In this document: positions 10,634-22,499 of the stretch, piece by piece
Numbering within the stretch: position 1 is the stretch's first letter
How the letters are laid out: every line of letters begins with the position of its first letter
DNA from: Bemisia tabaci
Taxonomy: Eukaryota; Arthropoda; Insecta; Hemiptera; Aleyrodidae
Direction of reading: 5' to 3'
Assembly: GCF_918797505.1 (NCBI RefSeq)
Contig: NC_092798.1
Coordinates: forward strand, 3,733,501 to 3,797,500
DNA length: 64,000 nt
The notes under the pieces: generated by a model
What the model was told of the DNA's origin: nothing
What the model saw: only the letters and a program-made list of their open reading frames with translations
Databases searched by the model: none
Program-made: the position numbers and the translations under genes

Positions 10634-11196
10634 ACAGTTTTTTCGAAAAAACCTAATTTTAAGTGGTCTTAAGATTCAAAACTGAAGAATATTAAAAATT
10701 TTCAACATTTAAGGAGTGATTTAAGACAAACCACGATGGAATATCTCAATTAGGCGAGGAGATAGAGAGGTTTAAAAAAAGGGGTAATTTTTGCACTTTA
10801 GGGGGGCTCGGGGGATAAGCAGAGGGGGTAAAAGTGAGGACTTTTTGGAAAACACTACTTTTGAAGTATATAATCGATGGTAAAAAATTAAGTAAGCTTT
10901 TTTCTAGTTTATTCCACTAAAATCCCTTCGTTGACTGGACTACTATGTGCATTAAGATATGAGCCCCGAGACCCATAGGAATATAGCATAGCAGGGCTTA
11001 CTTCCGGGCGAGGGCGACCGCGACCCTCTCAGCTCGTAAACTGTCTCGGGAGAGTTTTATGGATTTTTTCGGACGCTGCCGTCTGTCCCATAAAATATCG
11101 AAAACGCTCATTTGTCTTTAATGAGAATCCGTGTTATTTCTGCGCAATCTGACGACTACATTATTTGTCCCAATTTCGCAAATTTGGAAAAAAGAC

Positions 11197-11373
11197 AATG
11201 GGCCTGTTGCAAACTTTTGCTAGAGCAGAATGAAGAGTTGTTTCTTATAGATAATGCCTCAAAAATCACGATGAGCGCATCGGGAAAGTCTGAAATGCAC
11301 TCATAAATTCACAATCTGCGTAAGAAAATTGCGTTATTTTGAGCTTCCCGCTTCAAAAACGATACCACTGCAC
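11197..11373 (+). mobile_element. TIR of family E, left copy
   Basis: Starts AATGGGCCTGTTGCAAACTT and continues to GAGCTTCCCGCTTC. It matches 22328-22495 (inverted), 33254-33430 (direct) and 34285-34455 (inverted). About 175 bp is shared. Confidence 0.9.
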
Positions 11374-11640
11374 AGGTGAACATTTTGTTAGAGGAGTCGC
11401 TCCATCGTCGGCAATATTCATCATGGCCGACGTTTGCGCAGTTCCTCGCGTAATTCAAGGAGAGTTCAAGGTCAATTAAGGCGAGCGAGGAAAATATGAA
11501 CGTAAACACGCCGATTGTTATGTGGTTTAATCCTGTTCAGGTGTTATCTCGTCCCATCACACGTGTTTTGGCGGACTGGCGTCGGCCATGATGAGTATTG
11601 CCGCCAATGGAACGACTCCTCTAACAAAATGTTCACCTGT
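11374..11640. mobile_element. Palindromic MITE Q
   Basis: The arms CAGGTGAACATTTTGTTAGA and TCTAACAAAATGTTCACCTG face each other, with inner matches around ATCATGGCCGACG. A related copy, truncated by a LINE, is at 33432-33687. The equivalent position in the right arm near 22320 lacks it, so it appears to be an insertion. Confidence 0.8.
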
Positions 11641-11696
11641 ACCCACAGATTAGTCCAGATCGCTAACATCGGCGGAGGAGCGTGAGTAGTTTTGTG

Positions 11697-12455
11697 AGCG
11701 CCATTGGCGGGAAAATCCATGGGCATTTAAAACTAGGAACCAAAACTGAAATTTTGGCTATTTTCAGCAGATTTTCGGCGGGAGAATACTTCTCTTTCAG
11801 ATTTTTGTGGGATGAAACGTTCCGAAGAATTCAAGAATTAGTTTCTCAGTAGAATTTATGTGGTTCAATATTTCCAGATTAAATAATTAAGGTGGAAATA
11901 AATAAAGAAGGAGAATTAATTAAAATACGAGTAAACAAGGCTAAAAATTATTGAAACACTAAAAGGTAAGACGTTTCGAGCTGCTTCCAGCTCATTTTCA
12001 GCTGCAAAAACACATAAAAACAAGTAAAAAATTGAGTGGCGACCTGACCTCAGCCGTTATCACGTAACCACTCATAATAACGGCTGGGGTCAGGTCGCCA
12101 CTCAATTTTTTACTTGTTTTTATGTGTTTTTGCAGCTGAAAATGAGCTGGTAGCAGCTCGAAACGTCCTGCCTTTAAGTGTTTCAATAATTTTTAGCCTT
12201 GTTTACCCGTATTTTAATTAATTCTCCTTCTTTATTCGTATAATCGGGCTATGTTTTTGTGCTTTATCGGTGGAAATAAACAAATCAGAGTTCATCAGTA
12301 TACTGAGTAGATAACATTATTGAAAAAATTTGCAGATTATAATATATCATATTTTTGAAGTTTAAAGCCTTAGAAACCGAAAATTAAAGCAAAATCCTGC
12401 CAAAATGAGACTTTTGGTTCCTAGTTTTGAATTCCCGCCAGGCCCCCATGAGAGC
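11697..12455. mobile_element. TIR element R containing a fold-back
   Basis: Left edge words GGCGGGAAAATCC and AACTAGGAACCAAAA reappear inverted near 12400-12455 (TTGGTTCCTAGTTTTGAATT, CCCGCCAGG). The fold-back at 11928-12215 sits inside it, so this is a nested pair. Confidence 0.65.
11928..12215. repeat. Large near-perfect palindrome, about 135-bp arms
   Basis: GTAAACAAGGCTAAAAATTA reads outward on one side and TAATTTTTAGCCTTGTTTAC on the other. The inner arms share GAGTGGCGACCTGACC and its complement. The centre is near 12065. The minus-strand open frame inside is a palindrome artefact. Confidence 0.92.
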
Positions 12456-12699
12456 AGTTAATTGCTACCAACTGTTGTAAGAATATTGAAACAGAATACT
12501 TAGCATAACAGTACTTGATAAAATCTTATTTGATCAAAAACCATTATTACACATTACTATTTATACTTTTTTCAAGCTTTATAATCAGATTCAATAGGAA
12601 ATTTCTCTCGATCCGGTCAAGTTCTTTCACTACTGGTAGTGCCATCAATTTTCTAAAGTTGCCTAACCTGTAAGCAAAATTACTCACGCTCAGTGTTGG

Positions 12700-13135
12700 G
12701 AAAAAATTATTTTAAAATTATTCGTCCAAAAACGAATAATTTGTTCAATCGTGAATGCCGATTGACAAATAATTCGTCTCCTGGTTATTTGGTGAAATAA
12801 TCGAGACCAAATAAATTGTCTAATTGTGCGTGCCGATTGAAAAATAATTTGTCTACTAATTATTTGGTAAACTAATCGGGACCGAATAATTCGTTAGTTC
12901 TCAACTGACAACTGACCAAATTATTCGTAGGTCGTCAATCCGACAACTAATAGGGGCCGAATTATTCGTCAATCGTCGGAAACAACTAACGATTAATTCG
13001 TGGTTGTCAAATCTACAATTTAATCGGGCCGAATAATTTGTCAATTCGACAACTAATTGGAACCGAATAATTCGTTAGTTGTCAGCAGCGAGTCGTTGGT
13101 TGAAAAAAATAATCGGGACCAAATAATTCGTTAGT
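12700..13135. repeat. AATTATTCGTCAATCG-type minisatellite, left array
   Basis: Repeated words AATAATTCGT, ATTATTCG, CAATCG, GACAACTAA and GGGACCGAATAATTCGTTAG form imperfect units of about 60-70 bp. The same motif family forms 21868-22240 in opposite orientation. Confidence 0.75.
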
Positions 13136-13153
13136 TTTAGAGAGCAATTAATG

Positions 13154-13155
<2 letters not shown>

Positions 13156-13226
<71 letters not shown>
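13156..13226 (+). repeat. Poly-T tract (71)
   Basis: An uninterrupted T run. On the minus strand it would be a poly-A tail, although no recognisable retroelement body flanks it. The poly-lysine frame across it is spurious. Confidence 0.95.
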
Positions 13227-13479
13227 CTTCTTTTCTTTTCTTTCCTGGAAAAAAATTCACAGTTGAAAATTTGAAATAATATCCACTCTCAAATGCATTC
13301 CGATTACTGGCGATTGATCCACTCTCGCAGTGATTAGATTACTTGCTTACAGAGGGGGACGTTCCCGAAATATTTTCTCGGGAATTCCCGGCACCTAAAT
13401 TTTCTGGGGACCTTGGTAGATTCAGAGTCTGGTGATAATAAAATAGATGAATTTAAATTTCCTCGGCTATCGAACCCTC

Positions 13480-14070
13480 ACTGCGCATCTGCTTCGCGGC
13501 GGCGCGGCGGCGCCATCAGCCGCCGACCGCGTCTCTTATCTCCCTTTAGCTTCCATGTTTCCCTCCACGGAGTCCGCCAGACGTTCAGTCGTACGCCCGT
13601 TTTTAGACCTTTTTGACCGTTTGCATTGAACTGGTTGTGTTTTAAGTGACAGTGGCCTCCTTCTGTCAACCACGACCACATTGGCATCCCTGCGCCTCTA
13701 TCGCGTCAGGTCTTATCTTTTCGGGCACGGTATTCACTATGCGCTACGACCCGCTCGGCGCTCGCTCACCTGTACCCTTTACCCTGTACCCGGCCGGCCG
13801 GCCGGCCGGTCCCGCTCGCCGGATCCGGTCTCTCTTTATTCACCTTGTTTTCCTCATCGTTGCTTTGCCTTCGATCACGGTTGCCTTTTCCTTTTGTCCG
13901 AGTGTGATGTGGAGTCAACCGTCTTTTCATCGTCACCTTAGCCCGTCGCATTATGATTCCAGTTCACTTGTCGGTGATCTGGCTTCCCATTTAGATATTA
14001 ATACACTCAAAACTATCAGCCCTCTCGATTTTGATGCGCTGAATCCGAATTTGACGTCAGATTTTCTCTA
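13480..14070. repeat. GC-rich block, left inverted partner of 20700-21745
   Basis: Contains ACCGCGTCTCTTATCTCCCT, GGAGTCCGCCAGACG, a CTTTTTGACCGTTTG word and GTGACAGTGGCCTCC, then CCTTCGATCACGGTTGCCTT. The same words occur in the same order on the minus strand of 21745-20700. It is not coding. Confidence 0.7.
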
Positions 14071-14689
14071 AAAAATCATAGGTAAAAGTTGTCACCGTGT
14101 TTTCACAAAAATTACAAACTCTCATTCTCATGCAAGTAGGCCTGTCCCCGAAACGATCGATCGATTTTTTTGATCATCGTTCAAATACCTGTTTCGCTTT
14201 GAAACATGGTTTCGATCGAAACGCCGCGCCGTTTCGCTCCGAATGCCGCTACGATTAGGATGTTAATTTGTAATGTTGAAACAAGATTTGCCATATTTAG
14301 CAAATAATTGCAGATGGATTTTCATATGGATCACAATAATTTTCCCCCGTTTCGATCGAAATAAAAGCACCGGCATTAAGTATCGTACTGTAGCAGCTCT
14401 GTCTCTAAATTATATTATTACCATGTGTTTTGTTTACTTACAATTACCGAAAATCATTCCATGTACTCGCCCCCCCCTCCCACAACAAAAAAATAATGTA
14501 ACCATGCAAACCATGAAAAGACAATGTCTCGATTCTCGTCTATTTATTTCAGTTACTTTATCAGAGCGATCGATCAATTTTGATTCAACATGCGGTTATC
14601 GCATTCACTCCATTATTTAGTAACTAATTATTTGTGACGTAAGTATCAGATGTCCACTGCTCTACCTGCATACATACATTCCAGTCGCT

Positions 14690-14917
14690 TTACAGCGCGC
14701 CCGGGCGCTCTGCGACACCTAATCGCCATCCTTGCCTATCGATCCAGAGGTCATCTGGTAAATGGCATCTTGTGATTTCATCTTGAATGCCACCAATCCA
14801 CGATTTTGCTGGGCGTCCCCTACGTCTTCTCCCAGGAGGAACCCAATCTAGTACCTTCTTAGGCAACCTATCATCCGCCATTCGTTGAACATGACCATAC
14901 CAGACAAGCTGCTCTAC
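14690..14917 (-). pseudogene. Non-LTR retrotransposon reverse-transcriptase C-terminal fragment
   Basis: Minus-strand reading gives EQLVWYGHVQRMADDRLPKK, then PGRRRRGRPAKSWIGGIQDE. The W-GHV-RM plus GRRRRGRP-K-W pattern is characteristic of the C-terminal end of insect LINE endonuclease/reverse-transcriptase polyproteins. It runs to a stop at 14690, with CATA-type simple sequence behind it (14668-14680), as expected for a 3' end. The polymerase and endonuclease domains are absent, so this is a 5'-truncated, dead copy. Confidence 0.8.
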
Positions 14918-14944
14918 CTTCCAATCTCAATACGGAGTAGGTAT

Positions 14945-15225
14945 GGATTCGATCGACATGAATCGATCAAAAATTAAAAACGTGAATCGATCGACGTGAA
15001 TCTATCTACATCGATTCGATCGACAAATTATTAAAAAACCAGTGTCGATTCGATCGACAAATTTTTAAAAAACCAGTGTCGATTCGATCGACATAAATTG
15101 ATCGAAGAATAAAAACGTGAATCGGTCGACAAACCCGTGAATCGATCGCATTTTGTCGATTAATCACGTCGATCGGTTCACGTTTTTATTTTTCTATTGA
15201 TTCATGTCGATCGAATCCACATCTA
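14945..15225. repeat. ATCGATCGAC-rich palindromic satellite
   Basis: GATTCGATCGACA recurs about five times, twice as the exact unit AAAAAACCAGTGTCGATTCG. The outer ends are inverted (GGATTCGATCGACATGAATC versus GATTCATGTCGATCGAATCC). It is a mixture of tandem and fold-back repeats. Confidence 0.75.
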
Positions 15226-15401
15226 TGGTCGGCCCCCGTATTGCATGCATTCACGCACACCCTCGCACGTCGAGCCGTCCTTATCTCGCCCCCGTTCAGT
15301 TCTCCTCATATCACAGAATTTAGAGTTTTCTTCAGTCCGGTATTTGATTTGACCCCTGCCGTGTTCCAGTGCTCCTTGCCTCGCTATTGTTTCATGAGCC
15401 C

Positions 15402-15635
15402 CTTATCTCAGTGACGGTACTGCTACTGCCGACTATATCTAGTCCCTTCCTCATCCTTGCTGCCTCCATCCCCTTCCTCATTCGAAATCTTCATCCACTC
15501 CACCGTTCGACCGAAGCTCTTCTCGGACTCTCGGTGACGGTACTGCCGACTATCTTTAGTTCTTTATTCTCACTCTTGCCGGCCACGTCTCCTTCCTCAT
15601 TCAAGATCCCACGCCACTGTTCAACTGAAGCTCAC
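15402..15635 (+). repeat. Two tandem units of about 129 bp
   Basis: GTGACGGTACTG, GCCGACTAT, CCTTCCTCATTC and a GAAGCTC ending recur in order. The stretch 15640-16480 holds no recognised gene. Confidence 0.65.
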
Positions 15636-16485
15636 TATAAAATTTTCTTTGTAAAAACGAATGGTCTCGGCTGTTGCCGCGCATCGTCCTAGCGCCTCAT
15701 GAGTTGCGACCATCCCGATCTTTGCCATCTATTACTGCCCCCGTTCCCACCTCCCGTGTCACATAAAAAATAAAAAAAAAAACTGACTGATGCTTCGAAT
15801 GTATTACTGCCTACACAAGAAGTGGGGGGGGGGGGCGTCTCTTTAAAAATTATAAGATATATCTGTGACTGCGAAACTGCGCAGTTTGACAATCTCTATC
15901 CTATCCTGTTTTAAACGCAGAAACATGGTTTTTCAGCAAACTTATACGATTCAAAAAATTCTCAGCGACAGAAATGGGACTGTCCCATTAAAAAATCTGG
16001 CGCTGAAATTCTTTGACATTTCCTTGAATTTTTACAGAAAAAAAGGAAAAGGTTACTTTAAAAATAATGATGAAAACTTTGAAGCACTGCAAATGTATGC
16101 ATGGGGTTGATACTTGCAAATAACCCAAACAGGAAAATTGTCATGCCTAGAAATATTGTAAATGATTCTATGCCTGAATAAGAAAAATTAGAAGAGAGGG
16201 TGGATAACAATAATCAAGAGCAGACCATAGCAGATCCAGAGTTATTCGGAAGGGGGGATTTGCTAATGTCGAGTGGAGGAGGGGGGGGGTCCGAGGGGAC
16301 GTTCCTCAAAGCAAGGGATACCGGGAGGCCTCCCCTGAAAATTTTATCAAAATAAACTCAGCCAGAGTGAATTTCAAGCAGTTTTAACATGTACTTGGTG
16401 CATTGTTTGAAAGTTGAAGATTTACGAATAATACCTCTTTTAGCATCATTTTATTGTACCATATTGCTTATTGTGGGGCTTGGAC

Positions 16486-16725
16486 GACAGGGCGTATCAG
16501 TGTAGTTTTTACTATCTCGGTAAACGTGTTTGAAATGTCAAAATATTATTGATCCTTATGGCGGAAAGAAAGTTTAAATAGACTTTTTGATGCTTAAAAA
16601 TTTGAATTTGGGAAGGAATTTTTCACAAAATATGCATGAAAACTAGTATTACTTGACATAATTAACACCTCACATTTTTCAAAAATTGCTCTTATTTGCC
16701 TTGTCTTCCAAGCCCCTCATTTCTT
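16486..16725. mobile_element. Half copy of TIR family J
   Basis: ACTTTTTGATGCTTAAAAAT, TTTGAATTTGGGA and AAGCCCCTCATTT match one arm of the complete J palindrome at 56534-57042. Only one arm plus the centre is present. Confidence 0.65.
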
Positions 16726-16726
16726 T

Positions 16727-19129
16727 GTTGTCCAGTATTAATAAAACATGGACAAAAATGCATAGGATTATTAGAGTAAACAATGTTTCTTGGAAACAAA
16801 CCATTTCAGTAAATTTCTAGGAGCAATTTTTCTTCCCCTACCTCCCAAGCAATCCTCTTTCCTCCTTTTTTTTACCTTTTTTGACCGGGGGGGGGGGGGT
16901 GCCATTATGCCCCCCCTCCCCCTGAATTCGCCACTAAGAGCAGATAAGGTGTTTATATTTAGATCCCCTCATGTTGAACTAGCGCACAAATCTCGTATTC
17001 AGAACCCTAGACACTCGCTTTACGGGAAAAAATTCTGGAAAACTCGGCAAGGCTGACGTGTGGTGCCGGCGTGCAACGGAGGTTTCAGCTGTTAAGCCGC
17101 AGCCTTCAGAATTTCGCTGACTCTTCAAATTGTTTTCCAATTCCCTGACTTTTATAGGTGATTCAAGTTTTCCCTGATCTCCACGAGTACTCCCTCTTAT
17201 AAATATGCATATTTTGGATACTAAATTTCTCTCCAAAGATCATTTTCCTGCATCATTGGAAAGAGCAGAGCTGCGAGTATTCAAAAACTCTTTAATGAAT
17301 TTGGGGCACCCCTGCTCTGACTAGTAAAAATTCGTTTTTCTGAACTTGGGGGAAAATTTTTTTTCGAGTGAAAATTGATAATGTATGGATCATAAACTAC
17401 ACATAGTATAATTGAAAAAAAAAAAATTTAAGTCACCTTGACAGCGTCGTAAACTGTGTAAGTACTCTAATAGGTATTTTCTGACGTATAAAATGCTGAT
17501 TTCAATAGCGTTTTGAACCTCTCCTGTATCATAAAATTGGCACTCAGAGTTCTTGCCTGTGCAACTTTTTAGAAAACTCCATGAGCACTGTAGCCCTCAA
17601 ATTACATTTTTTTTTCCGAGCCATCCTGATTCATTCTACACAAGGTAGCAGCCGGATATCTATTTTTCATAAAAATAGATCGGTTTCTCCTAAAAACCTT
17701 CATTTTAAAAAAAATCGCACCAGTTAGCGCACGTGGAGACAACTTTACGTTACCTCTCTACATATTCTAGAGAAGTTACTTAAATATGCCGTGCTTTGGT
17801 TCGCGCTTTTCTTCAATAATTAAAACTAATAAAGTCCTAGTAGTTGTTTAAAATGACGGCATTTGACAATTCTAGCGATTCATCAGGCTGCAATCGTCTC
17901 AAAATTTTTTGAGGCACCACTGAAAACCTGCTCAAGGAGTTTCTATGGATCTTTAAGAAGGCAACAATAGCAACATGTTTGGTTCTTCCTGCCTTTTAGA
18001 ATCTTTTTCGTTTGTACGTGGTTTCTTTAAAAATACTATATGTATTTTAGCCGTGGAAAGTCCCTCAAGATGCAGCCAAAAATGTTCTGAGGCATTTGGC
18101 ACCTCCAGAGACCCTTTTAATTGGCGTGCGGTAGGTTTAGAGATAGGACAAGCTGTATCGTTTGTAATCGAGAAGGGCAGTATTACGCAAATTATCCTCC
18201 CCTACTCAAGGAGGCTCCTCGGAGAATAGTTAAGATTACGATCTTATACAACCCTTTTTTTACAGTATTTTACGGATGAAATCTGGTGAAAGGTCTCAAT
18301 TAAGTGTGGTCTTACTTTAGGTCTCTTCTCTCTACTATTTTTGAGCATTGGATGACGGCTCCTTGCGCTTACCTCCTGATTTTGCAACTCTTCATTAAAA
18401 CTACAGAGAAAAGTCAGGGAAAGAGGGGGGATTTTGAAATTGATTAAACTTGCAACCATGCGAATGCATTCCGACCGGTTCGGGAGTTGAAATTGTCGTA
18501 TCCTGCATTTTAGTGTAGCTAGAGTCTGAAAATCAAGTCATTTCAATTTTTAACTTTTAGTTTTTTACTGACCTCCTCAGTGAAACGTTCGGTAACCTTT
18601 ACTCGATTCTCCCCGGAGAAAAAAATTCTGATATTGGCATTTAGATAAATGCAAAAGAAAGAATGTAGCCCCCTCCCCCTCCCTCATCTTGCCATCAGAT
18701 CTGATTAATTGACAACGGGAGTGAAGAATTAAGTTCGCCTTCAACTCTGAAGATAAAAGCGGCTCAGAAGTTGAAACAGTGTATCCCGTGTATTCGCACA
18801 TTCTATATACATTCTCCGCCTCTGTTTAAGTATTGTTGAAAGAAGGGCAAAAGCATACGTTTAAACAAGACCAAAGATTCTGATTGTTCTAGTATAACTG
18901 TTGAGAGCGCATGATGCTGGGACATGTGATGGGGGGGGGGGGGGGGGGAGATGATTATATAGATGTATTTTTCGGAGTCTAATAATCTTTCCAAAAATAA
19001 TTTCCGATATTCGTCAGGAAGTACAGAGCCACATGTATACTGGGTGTTCCAAAAGTCCTGCTCCCCCCTTCTAACTTTTGACTTTAATAATCAGAGCAGA
19101 GATGTCCCGAATTTTGTAAGGAGTTTTTA
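16727..19129. other. No supported gene; scattered poly-G tracts
   Basis: I see short frames only, poly-G tracts near 16886 and 18931-18948, and AT-rich sequence. No splice-linked exons or known domains are recognised. Confidence 0.6.
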
Positions 19130-20482
19130 ATACATGGTGTTTCAAAAGTCCGGCTCCCCCCCCCCCCCTCTAACTTTTGAATGGTCACAGATAGAAAAAC
19201 GGAACTTTGGGAATGTCTCTATCTCAAAGAGGACGATATTTTAGGGGGGGGGGGGGTCAACATTTTTGCCTCTCTCTCAGGAAGGGCGGGGGCCCCCAAC
19301 TTTCTTTTTTTCAAATGGTAACTCCTATCTGGTGATACATCACTGAAAAGCGCATTAAAAATTAAGAATTTTGGCGCAAACCGCAGATCAATATCTTGAT
19401 TTCTATCCGAGTTGTGATAGGTCAATGGTCAAATTTGATCTATTTTCAAAAAATCAAAACTCCGGCTCAAATTATCGTAAAGAAAAAAATAAAACGGGAA
19501 AATTTACCAAATTGTGTTCGCTTTTAAGAAAAAATCACAGAAATCACTTCGAACTAATTTTAAAGGGGGGGGGGAGGTCGGACTCCCAAATACGTCAATT
19601 TATAGGTCATTCGATTTTCCCACGGAATGAGCCAATTTCCCCTAACTTTGCCTCAACATTATCTCAGTAAGGTCAAAATCAGTTCAACATTACGTTTGCA
19701 AATTACGTTGCCCCAAATTTCAGGATAAGTTCAAATAAACGAAATGTAAACGGTCAAATTTAATCACCTTAATTGCGTTTATTTGAACTCATCCCGAAAT
19801 TTGGGGACTTGCAAACGTAATGTTGAACTGATTTTGACCTTACTGAGATAATGTTGAGGCAAAGTTAGGGGAAATTGGCTCATTCCGTGGGAAAATCGAA
19901 TGACCTATAAATTGACGTATTTGGGGGTCCGACCCCCCCCCCCCCCCCCCCTTTAAAATTAGTTCGAAGTGATTTCTGTGATTTTTTCTTAAAAGCGAAC
20001 ACAATTTGGTAAATTTTCCCGTTTTATTTTTTTCGTTACGATAATTTGAGCCGGAGTTTTGATTTTTTGAAAATAGGTCAAATTTGACCATTGACCTATC
20101 ACAACTCGGATAGAAATCAAGATATTGATCTGAGGTTTGCGCCAAAATTCTTAATTTTTAATGCGCTTTTCAATGATGTATCACAAGATAGGGATTACTT
20201 ACTTACTTACTAATGGCGCTACAGCCCGGGGTGGGCTTTGGCCTCCAAGGTGACGCGTCTCCATCCTATTCTGTCCATGACAAGATAGGGGTTACCATTT
20301 GAAAAAAAGAAGTTGGGGCCCCCCGCCCTTCCTGAGGGAGGGGCAAAAATGTTAGCTCCCATCCTAAAATATCACCCTCTTGGAGATAGAGACATTCCCA
20401 AAGTTTCGTTTTTCTATCTGTGACCGTTCAAAAGTTAGAGGGGGGGGGGGGGGGGAGCGGGACTTGTGGAACACCATGTTCC
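19130..20482. mobile_element. Large fold-back element, 0.6-0.7 kb arms
   Basis: The left arm (19130-19755) and right arm (19760-20482) are near-identical inverted copies meeting near 19757. Both encode the same 100-residue frame (MAQT-DQYLDFYPSCDRSM) on opposite strands, a palindrome effect. The ends read GGTGTTTCAAAAGTCC and GGGACTTGTGGAACACC, with long G/C tracts in each arm. The right arm has an extra 90-bp LINE insertion. Confidence 0.9.
20197..20285 (-). mobile_element. LINE 3'-end fragment inside the fold-back
   Basis: (ACTT)n at 20198-20210 is followed by AATGGCGCTACAGCCCGGGG and TGGGCTTTGGCCTCC. On the minus strand this is a LINE-type 3' end with an (AAGT)n tail. Its flanks repeat ACAAGATAGGG / GACAAGATAGGGGTTAC, consistent with a target-site duplication. 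The left arm lacks it. Confidence 0.7.
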
Positions 20483-20699
20483 TTAAAAAGTTCGGGGCAC
20501 GTCTGCTTTAATTATTAGAGTCCTTTCTACAAAAAGATTTATCCAAAGACACCGTAAAATGGGGAGGGGGGGGGGGGTTCGCGGAGCCGAAGATGCCGCG
20601 TAAGAAACGGTTACCTCTCCTGTTTTAGAGAAAACAATTTTAAAATTAAAACTGAAGCGGTCGAAAATATTGTAAGGCAAAATCCGGCATTAACAGACA

Positions 20700-21040
20700 A
20701 GATTCTAAAAGTGAGGGTGGCAATCAAGAACGCAAAACTCATGCGTGAGAAGTAACTGCGGCGAGTTCATTAGTATGAGGATGAGGGAGTCAGAGAGAAA
20801 CGGAATGGGCAGAGAGCGAACGGAAATCTGAGGGGCGCGAGCGATGCGATCGACGGACGAAGGTGACAGAGTTGTCACTCGATCGAAAAGGTATCCGTGA
20901 TCGAGGGAAAACAAAATCAATTTAAGGAAAACAAAGTGAATGAGGATAAGAGAAGCCGGCAAGCGTGGACCAGGAGGGGGGACCGGGTGTGAGTGAGCCG
21001 ACTTGCCCGGAACTCCGGATAATAAGGTGCCGTTTCACCT
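20700..21040 (-). repeat. Right inverted partner of 13810-13960
   Basis: The minus strand carries CACTTTGTTTTCC, a CCTCGATCACGGATACCTTT stretch and GTGTGA-type words, parallel to 13835-13910. It extends the inverted symmetry of this region. Confidence 0.6.
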
Positions 21041-21042
21041 AG

Positions 21043-21865
21043 GTTTCGGTTCACGCGACGGCACTGTCATCACTCTTCTCACAACAAAACCAGTCCAACG
21101 CAATCAGTCAAAAAGGTGTAAAATGTACGCCCGACTGAAAGAGAATGTGAGACAGACCTCAGGAAGGGGAGCTATGAAGGGAGATAACAGACGCGGCAAG
21201 GAAGGCCGGCCGGCGCGGGCGGGCGGCGGCGCGGGCGGGCGGCGGCGCGGGCGGGCGGCGGCGCGAAGCAGGTACGCAAGTACGCAACGCAGTATGGCCG
21301 ATGGCGGTATTGATGTCCGAATCATCTAGCTGACATCCATCGATATTATTTTCACCCGAAGCGGGAGCAATGATTCCCAGATAAGGTTGATAAGCTACGT
21401 AATGGAAACGAGGGTTCCCGGGAAAATTTTTCGGGAAAGTCTCTCATCCCGTCCCCGCCGTCATCCGCCTCTTTGGTTTCGTTCCACGCGAGGAGGCACT
21501 GTAACTTTTCTCACAACAAAACGATTCCAAACGGTCAAAAAGGTATAAAATGATCCCACGATTGAAGGCTGAATGAGAATGTGAGGCGGACTCCAGGAAA
21601 GGACGCTTTGAGGGGAGATAAGAAACGCGGTCGGTCGGTGGCCGGCCGGCGTGCCATGGTGCCCATGGCGCAAGCATGCCATGGAGTATGGCGGTATTGA
21701 AATCAGAATCATCTCACATCCATCGATATTATTCTCATGCATCCGATACGAGACGGGATCGAAGCTTCCCGAGTAAGTTACGTAACGGGAACGACGGTTC
21801 CCGAGAAAATTTTCCGTTCCCGAAAAATTCCCGAAAACTCCCACGGGAATCCTCATAAGGTTGCT
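21043..21865. repeat. Two tandem units, period about 431 bp
   Basis: The unit begins GGTTTCG at about 21044 and 21474 and runs through CTCACAACAAAAC, GTCAAAAAGGT, GGGAGATAA and GTATGGC-GGTATTGA, then CATCCATCGATATTATT and a run of GGGAAAATTTTTCGGG-type sequence. The first unit has a (GGCGGGCGGCGGCGC)n expansion. Confidence 0.85.
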
Positions 21866-21867
21866 TC

Positions 21868-22240
21868 AATCGTAGGAGACGATTGACAAATTATTTGAAT
21901 TCGAATTATTCGTCAATTGTCATGGCACGATTGACGATTAATTTGCTGCTAGGTTAGTTGCCGGTTTAAAAACCCCGATTTATTCGTCAATCGTCATGCG
22001 GCGATTGATCAACTTATTTCCTTTCACATTAGTTGCCAAATTTAAGAATTCGAATTATTCGTCAATTGTCTTGGGACAATTGACGATTTATTTTTTTCGA
22101 ATTAGTTGCCGATTTTCTCACTCGATTGATTCGTCAATTGCCGGGGGGCGATTGATTAAATTATTTGTCTCCGGATTAGTTGCCAACTTTAATACCCAAA
22201 TTATTCGGTCAATCGAAATGTTAGTCGATTTAATTGCGTC
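21868..22240. repeat. Minisatellite, right array
   Basis: Units of about 65-70 bp with GAATTATTCGTCAATTGTC, CGATTGACGATTAATTTG and TTAGTTGCC. It is the mirror-image partner of 12700-13135. Confidence 0.8.
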
Positions 22241-22327
22241 AATTTTTCGCCCAACTCTGCTCACGCTTCTGAAGCATTGGCTAGATTGGATGTTAGCGAT
22301 CTGGACTAATCTGTGCCTGTACCGTAG

Positions 22328-22495
22328 TATCGTTTTCGAAGCGGGAAGCTCAAAAAACCGCAAATTTCTTACGCAGATTGTGAAGTTATGAGTGAATTTC
22401 AGACTTTGCCGATGCGCTCATCGTGATTTTTAGGGCATTATCTGTAAGAAACAACTCTTAGTTTTGCTCTAGCAAAAGTTTGCAACAGGCCCATT
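22328..22495 (-). mobile_element. TIR of family E, right copy
   Basis: Reverse complement of 11197-11373, ending AAGTTTGCAACAGGCCCATT. The next inner word, ATGTTAGCGATCTGGACTAA, is also mirrored near 11645-11670. With the left copy it may delimit one large element. Confidence 0.88.
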
Positions 22496-22499
22496 ACTC

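Noticed and set aside
13075..13260. Poly-lysine open frame on the minus strand
   Set aside because: It is the translation of a 71-bp T homopolymer.
19371..20145. Twin 100-residue proteins on opposite strands
   Set aside because: They are the same sequence read from the two arms of one fold-back; no domain and no other coding signature.
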